A DNA stretch of 8,458 nt from JBBDIP01 sp040880305 (GTDB lineage: Bacteria; Bacillota; Sulfobacillia; Fermentithermobacillales; Fermentithermobacillaceae): assembly GCA_040880305.1 (NCBI GenBank), contig JBBDIP010000008.1, positions 1-8,458 on the forward strand, in the 5' to 3' direction. The translations under genes were made by a program, and so were the position numbers. Of the stretch, positions 6,814 to 8,458 are shown in pieces. The notes below the pieces were generated by a model, which was given only the letters and a program-made list of their open reading frames with translations, did not search any database and was not told the DNA's origin. The first letter of the stretch is position 1; each line of letters starts with the position of its first letter.

Positions 6814-8320
6814 ACTCCTCCGCGGATAATAGGGATACGCGCATCTCCGCGGTCTTCTTGCGGGTCTGCTCGCCTATCTCAGCTTCCAAAGCGTGCCCAA
6901 CCCTGAGGACCGTCTCCTCGTCGAAAGGCTTACCCATGATCTGCAAGCCGCAGGGAAGGTCTTTCCCCGATCCCGGCTCGGCCTCCATAAAGCCGCAAGG
7001 CATAGACAGCGCCGGTATGCCCGCGAGATTGACCGGGACGGTCAGCACGTCAGCCAGGTACATGGCCAGAGGGTCCGCCGTATTCTCCCCCGCCTTGAAC
7101 GCCACCGTCGGAGTGGTGGGTGAGAGCAGCACGTCGAAGAACGCGAAGGCCGCGTCAAATTCTCTCCTGATAAGGCTACGGATCTTTGCTGCCCGGAGGT
7201 AGTAGGCGTCGTAGTACCCTGCCGAAAGCGCGAAGGTCCCCAGCATGATCCGGCGGCGGACCTCCTGCCCGAACCCTTGGCCCCGGGTCTCGGTGTACAT
7301 GTCAGCGAGGTCGCCACGTCTGACCGACAGGCCGTACCGGACTCCGTCAAAGCGGGCAAGATTGGACGAGGCCTCTGAGGGAGCAATGATGTAGTAGGTG
7401 TCTAGGGCGTATTTGACCGACGGCAGGCTGGTCTCTTCAATCGTGACGCCCATGCCGGCGAGGACCGCCAGAGAGCGGTCGAACGCCTCGCGGACGCCGG
7501 GGGCGACCCCAAGACCCAGGAGTTCCTTTGGCACGCCTGCCCTCAGCCCCTTTACAGGACGATCCAGGCGACTGGTAAACCGGACTCGCGGGCGGTCAGC
7601 CGAGGTCGCGTCCATTGGGTCGTGGCCAGCCATAGCCTCAAGCAAGAGCGCGCAATCCCATACGCTGTTGCCGAATGGCCCGATCTGGTCAAGGGAGGAC
7701 CCAAACGCTACCAGCCCGTACCTTGAGACGCGCCCGTAGGTCGGCATCATCCCGTAGGTGCCGGTGAAGGCGGCCGGTTGCCTGATTGACCCGCCTGTAT
7801 CTGAACCCAGAGCCAGCGCGGCCATGCCGGCCGATACCGCTGCAGCGGAGCCGCCGCTCGACCCGCCAGGCACTCTCTTGGTGTCCCAGGGGTTCCTGGT
7901 GGTCACGAAAGCCGAATTCTCGGTAGATGAACCCATCGCGAACTCGTCAAGGTTGGTCTTCCCCGTGAAGACCGCTCCTTCTTCGCGAAGGCGCTTCACG
8001 ACCGTGGCGTCGTAGGGGGATATGTAGCCTTCCAGGATCTTGGAGGCGCAGGTGCACTTCGCGCCGCAAAGGTTGATGTTGTCCTTCACCGCGCAGGGCA
8101 GTCCGGCGAGCAGGCCTGGGTCTTCCCCCTTGCTCAGCATGGAGTCTATCCTGGCCGCCTGTATGAGCGCCTCAGGCTCCAGTACTTCAAGGTGCGCGCA
8201 TAGCTTGGGCTCTACTTCGGCGATCCGCGCGAAGTAGGACTCGGCCACCTCAAGAGCGGAGACCTCGCGAGAGCGGACATTCTCCCTTATCTCGCGGGCA
8301 CCCAGTTCCCATATCTCCAA
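6797..8320 (-). CDS. gatA: Asp-tRNA(Asn)/Glu-tRNA(Gln) amidotransferase subunit A
   Basis: GatA is the glutaminase subunit of GatCAB. It is an amidase-signature enzyme that releases ammonia from glutamine for transfer to misacylated tRNA. The 507 residues are slightly longer than the usual 480-490, the excess being in the C-terminal tail. The Ser-cisSer-Lys triad is intact: K79 in AVKDN, S154 in PGGSSGGSAAA and S178 in DTGGSIRQPA. The tail carries GLQIMGKPFDEETVLRVGHALE, as in other GatA proteins. The start is TTG at 8320. The nearby ATG overlapping the gatC stop is in another frame that closes quickly, while TTG has a near-perfect AAGGAGGTG 7 bp upstream and gives the expected N-terminus (LEIWELGAREIRENV). 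It begins 1 bp after gatC and overlaps gatB by 17 bp. Confidence 0.96.
   Translation of the reverse strand: MEIWELGAREIRENVRSREVSALEVAESYFARIAEVEPKLCAHLEVLEPEALIQAARIDSMLSKGEDPGLLAGLPCAVKDNINLCGAKCTCASKILEGYISPYDATVVKRLREEGAVFTGKTNLDEFAMGSSTENSAFVTTRNPWDTKRVPGGSSGGSAAAVSAGMAALALGSDTGGSIRQPAAFTGTYGMMPTYGRVSRYGLVAFGSSLDQIGPFGNSVWDCALLLEAMAGHDPMDATSADRPRVRFTSRLDRPVKGLRAGVPKELLGLGVAPGVREAFDRSLAVLAGMGVTIEETSLPSVKYALDTYYIIAPSEASSNLARFDGVRYGLSVRRGDLADMYTETRGQGFGQEVRRRIMLGTFALSAGYYDAYYLRAAKIRSLIRREFDAAFAFFDVLLSPTTPTVAFKAGENTADPLAMYLADVLTVPVNLAGIPALSMPCGFMEAEPGSGKDLPCGLQIMGKPFDEETVLRVGHALEAEIGEQTRKKTAEMRVSLLSAEECEAVV
6817..6821 (-). promoter_or_regulatory. Ribosome binding site of gatB, inside gatA
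   Basis: GGAGG on the minus strand lies 3 bp before the GTG start of gatB and within the last codons of gatA. The spacing is short, so ribosomes finishing gatA may help to initiate gatB. Confidence 0.5.
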
Positions 8321-8321
8321 G

Positions 8322-8458
8322 TCATCGCACCTCCTTAGGTACCAGTACGCTACCGTCCCTGGTAGCGGGGGCCAGCTTCAGGACAACTTCACGGCAAAGT
8401 CCCCGTCTGGGCACGTCCTCTTCAGGACGGAGGCCGGTGGATTTGGCAGGCCCAAAAG
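8322..8458 (-). CDS. gatC: Asp-tRNA(Asn)/Glu-tRNA(Gln) amidotransferase subunit C, 3' end
   Basis: Only the last 45 codons are inside the window; the start lies beyond base 8458. Reading the minus strand gives FGPAKSTGLRPEEDVPRRGL, then CREVVLKLAPATRDG, then SVLVPKEVR and a TGA stop at 8322-8324. This matches the conserved GatC tail, in which an LR.D...P......L..AP....G...VP pattern ends the protein. GatC is the small (about 95-residue) subunit that wraps around GatA and stabilises the GatA-GatB complex. The gene order C-A-B is the usual one in Bacillota. The open frame and its 1-bp spacing from gatA support the call despite the short length. The operon promoter must lie further right. Confidence 0.85.
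   Translation of the reverse strand, partial: FGPAKSTGLRPEEDVPRRGLCREVVLKLAPATRDGSVLVPKEVR
8328..8336 (-). promoter_or_regulatory. Strong ribosome binding site of gatA
   Basis: AAGGAGGTG on the minus strand is a near-perfect complement to the 16S rRNA anti-Shine-Dalgarno end. It lies within the last codons of gatC, 7 bp before the TTG of gatA. It decides the gatA start against the out-of-frame ATG that overlaps the gatC stop. Confidence 0.8.

Noticed and set aside
8323..8325. ATG overlapping the gatC stop (ATGA) as the start of gatA
   Set aside because: It is out of frame with gatA and its frame closes after a few codons; TTG at 8320 is in frame and well spaced from AAGGAGGTG.
1..8458. CRISPR arrays, tRNA or rRNA genes
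   Set aside because: I found no regularly spaced repeats with unique spacers, no cloverleaf-like sequence and no rRNA-like stretches on either strand.

Overview
The window reads as chromosomal DNA from a GC-rich bacterium with a peptidoglycan wall that makes Gln-tRNA and/or Asn-tRNA by transamidation. The order gatC-gatA-gatB followed by a rumA-type methyltransferase, the strong AAGGAGG-type ribosome binding sites, the GTG/TTG starts and the neighbouring DUF1670-like genes together suggest a Bacillota (Clostridia/Moorella/Desulfotomaculum-like) lineage. That placement is an inference from gene content, not a database result.

Right two thirds (2982-8458, minus strand): one tightly packed operon, transcribed right to left. 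It runs gatC (only the 3' end is inside the window), gatA, gatB, murB and a TRAM-domain, Fe-S RumA/RlmD-type 23S rRNA uracil methyltransferase. Neighbouring genes are separated by 1 bp, overlap by 17 bp, or are separated by 28 bp and 12 bp, so translational coupling is likely. GatCAB amidates misacylated tRNAs, MurB makes UDP-N-acetylmuramate, and RumA modifies rRNA. This is a housekeeping cluster joining translation and wall synthesis. Its promoter lies outside the window.

Left third (1-2617, plus strand): two translationally coupled genes (GTGA overlap) for DUF1670-like proteins with repeated helix-turn-helix-like pairs. The first gene enters from outside the window and carries two copies of a module of about 120 residues. 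The second carries one copy after a long N-terminal region and is broken by a single frame change near 1680-1720. Their function is unknown; DNA binding is an inference.

Junction (2618-2981): the two blocks converge here. It holds a pair of 12-bp direct repeats (GACAANNTGGCG, 28-bp period) starting at the stop codon of the second DUF1670 gene. It also holds a stem-loop, a remnant of the C-terminus of a second, divergent RumA-family gene, and a 9-bp tandem duplication that includes the rumA stop codon. The most interesting material is the modular DUF1670 pair with its adjacent repeats, and the rumA-tail remnant. The rest is ordinary, well-conserved housekeeping sequence.
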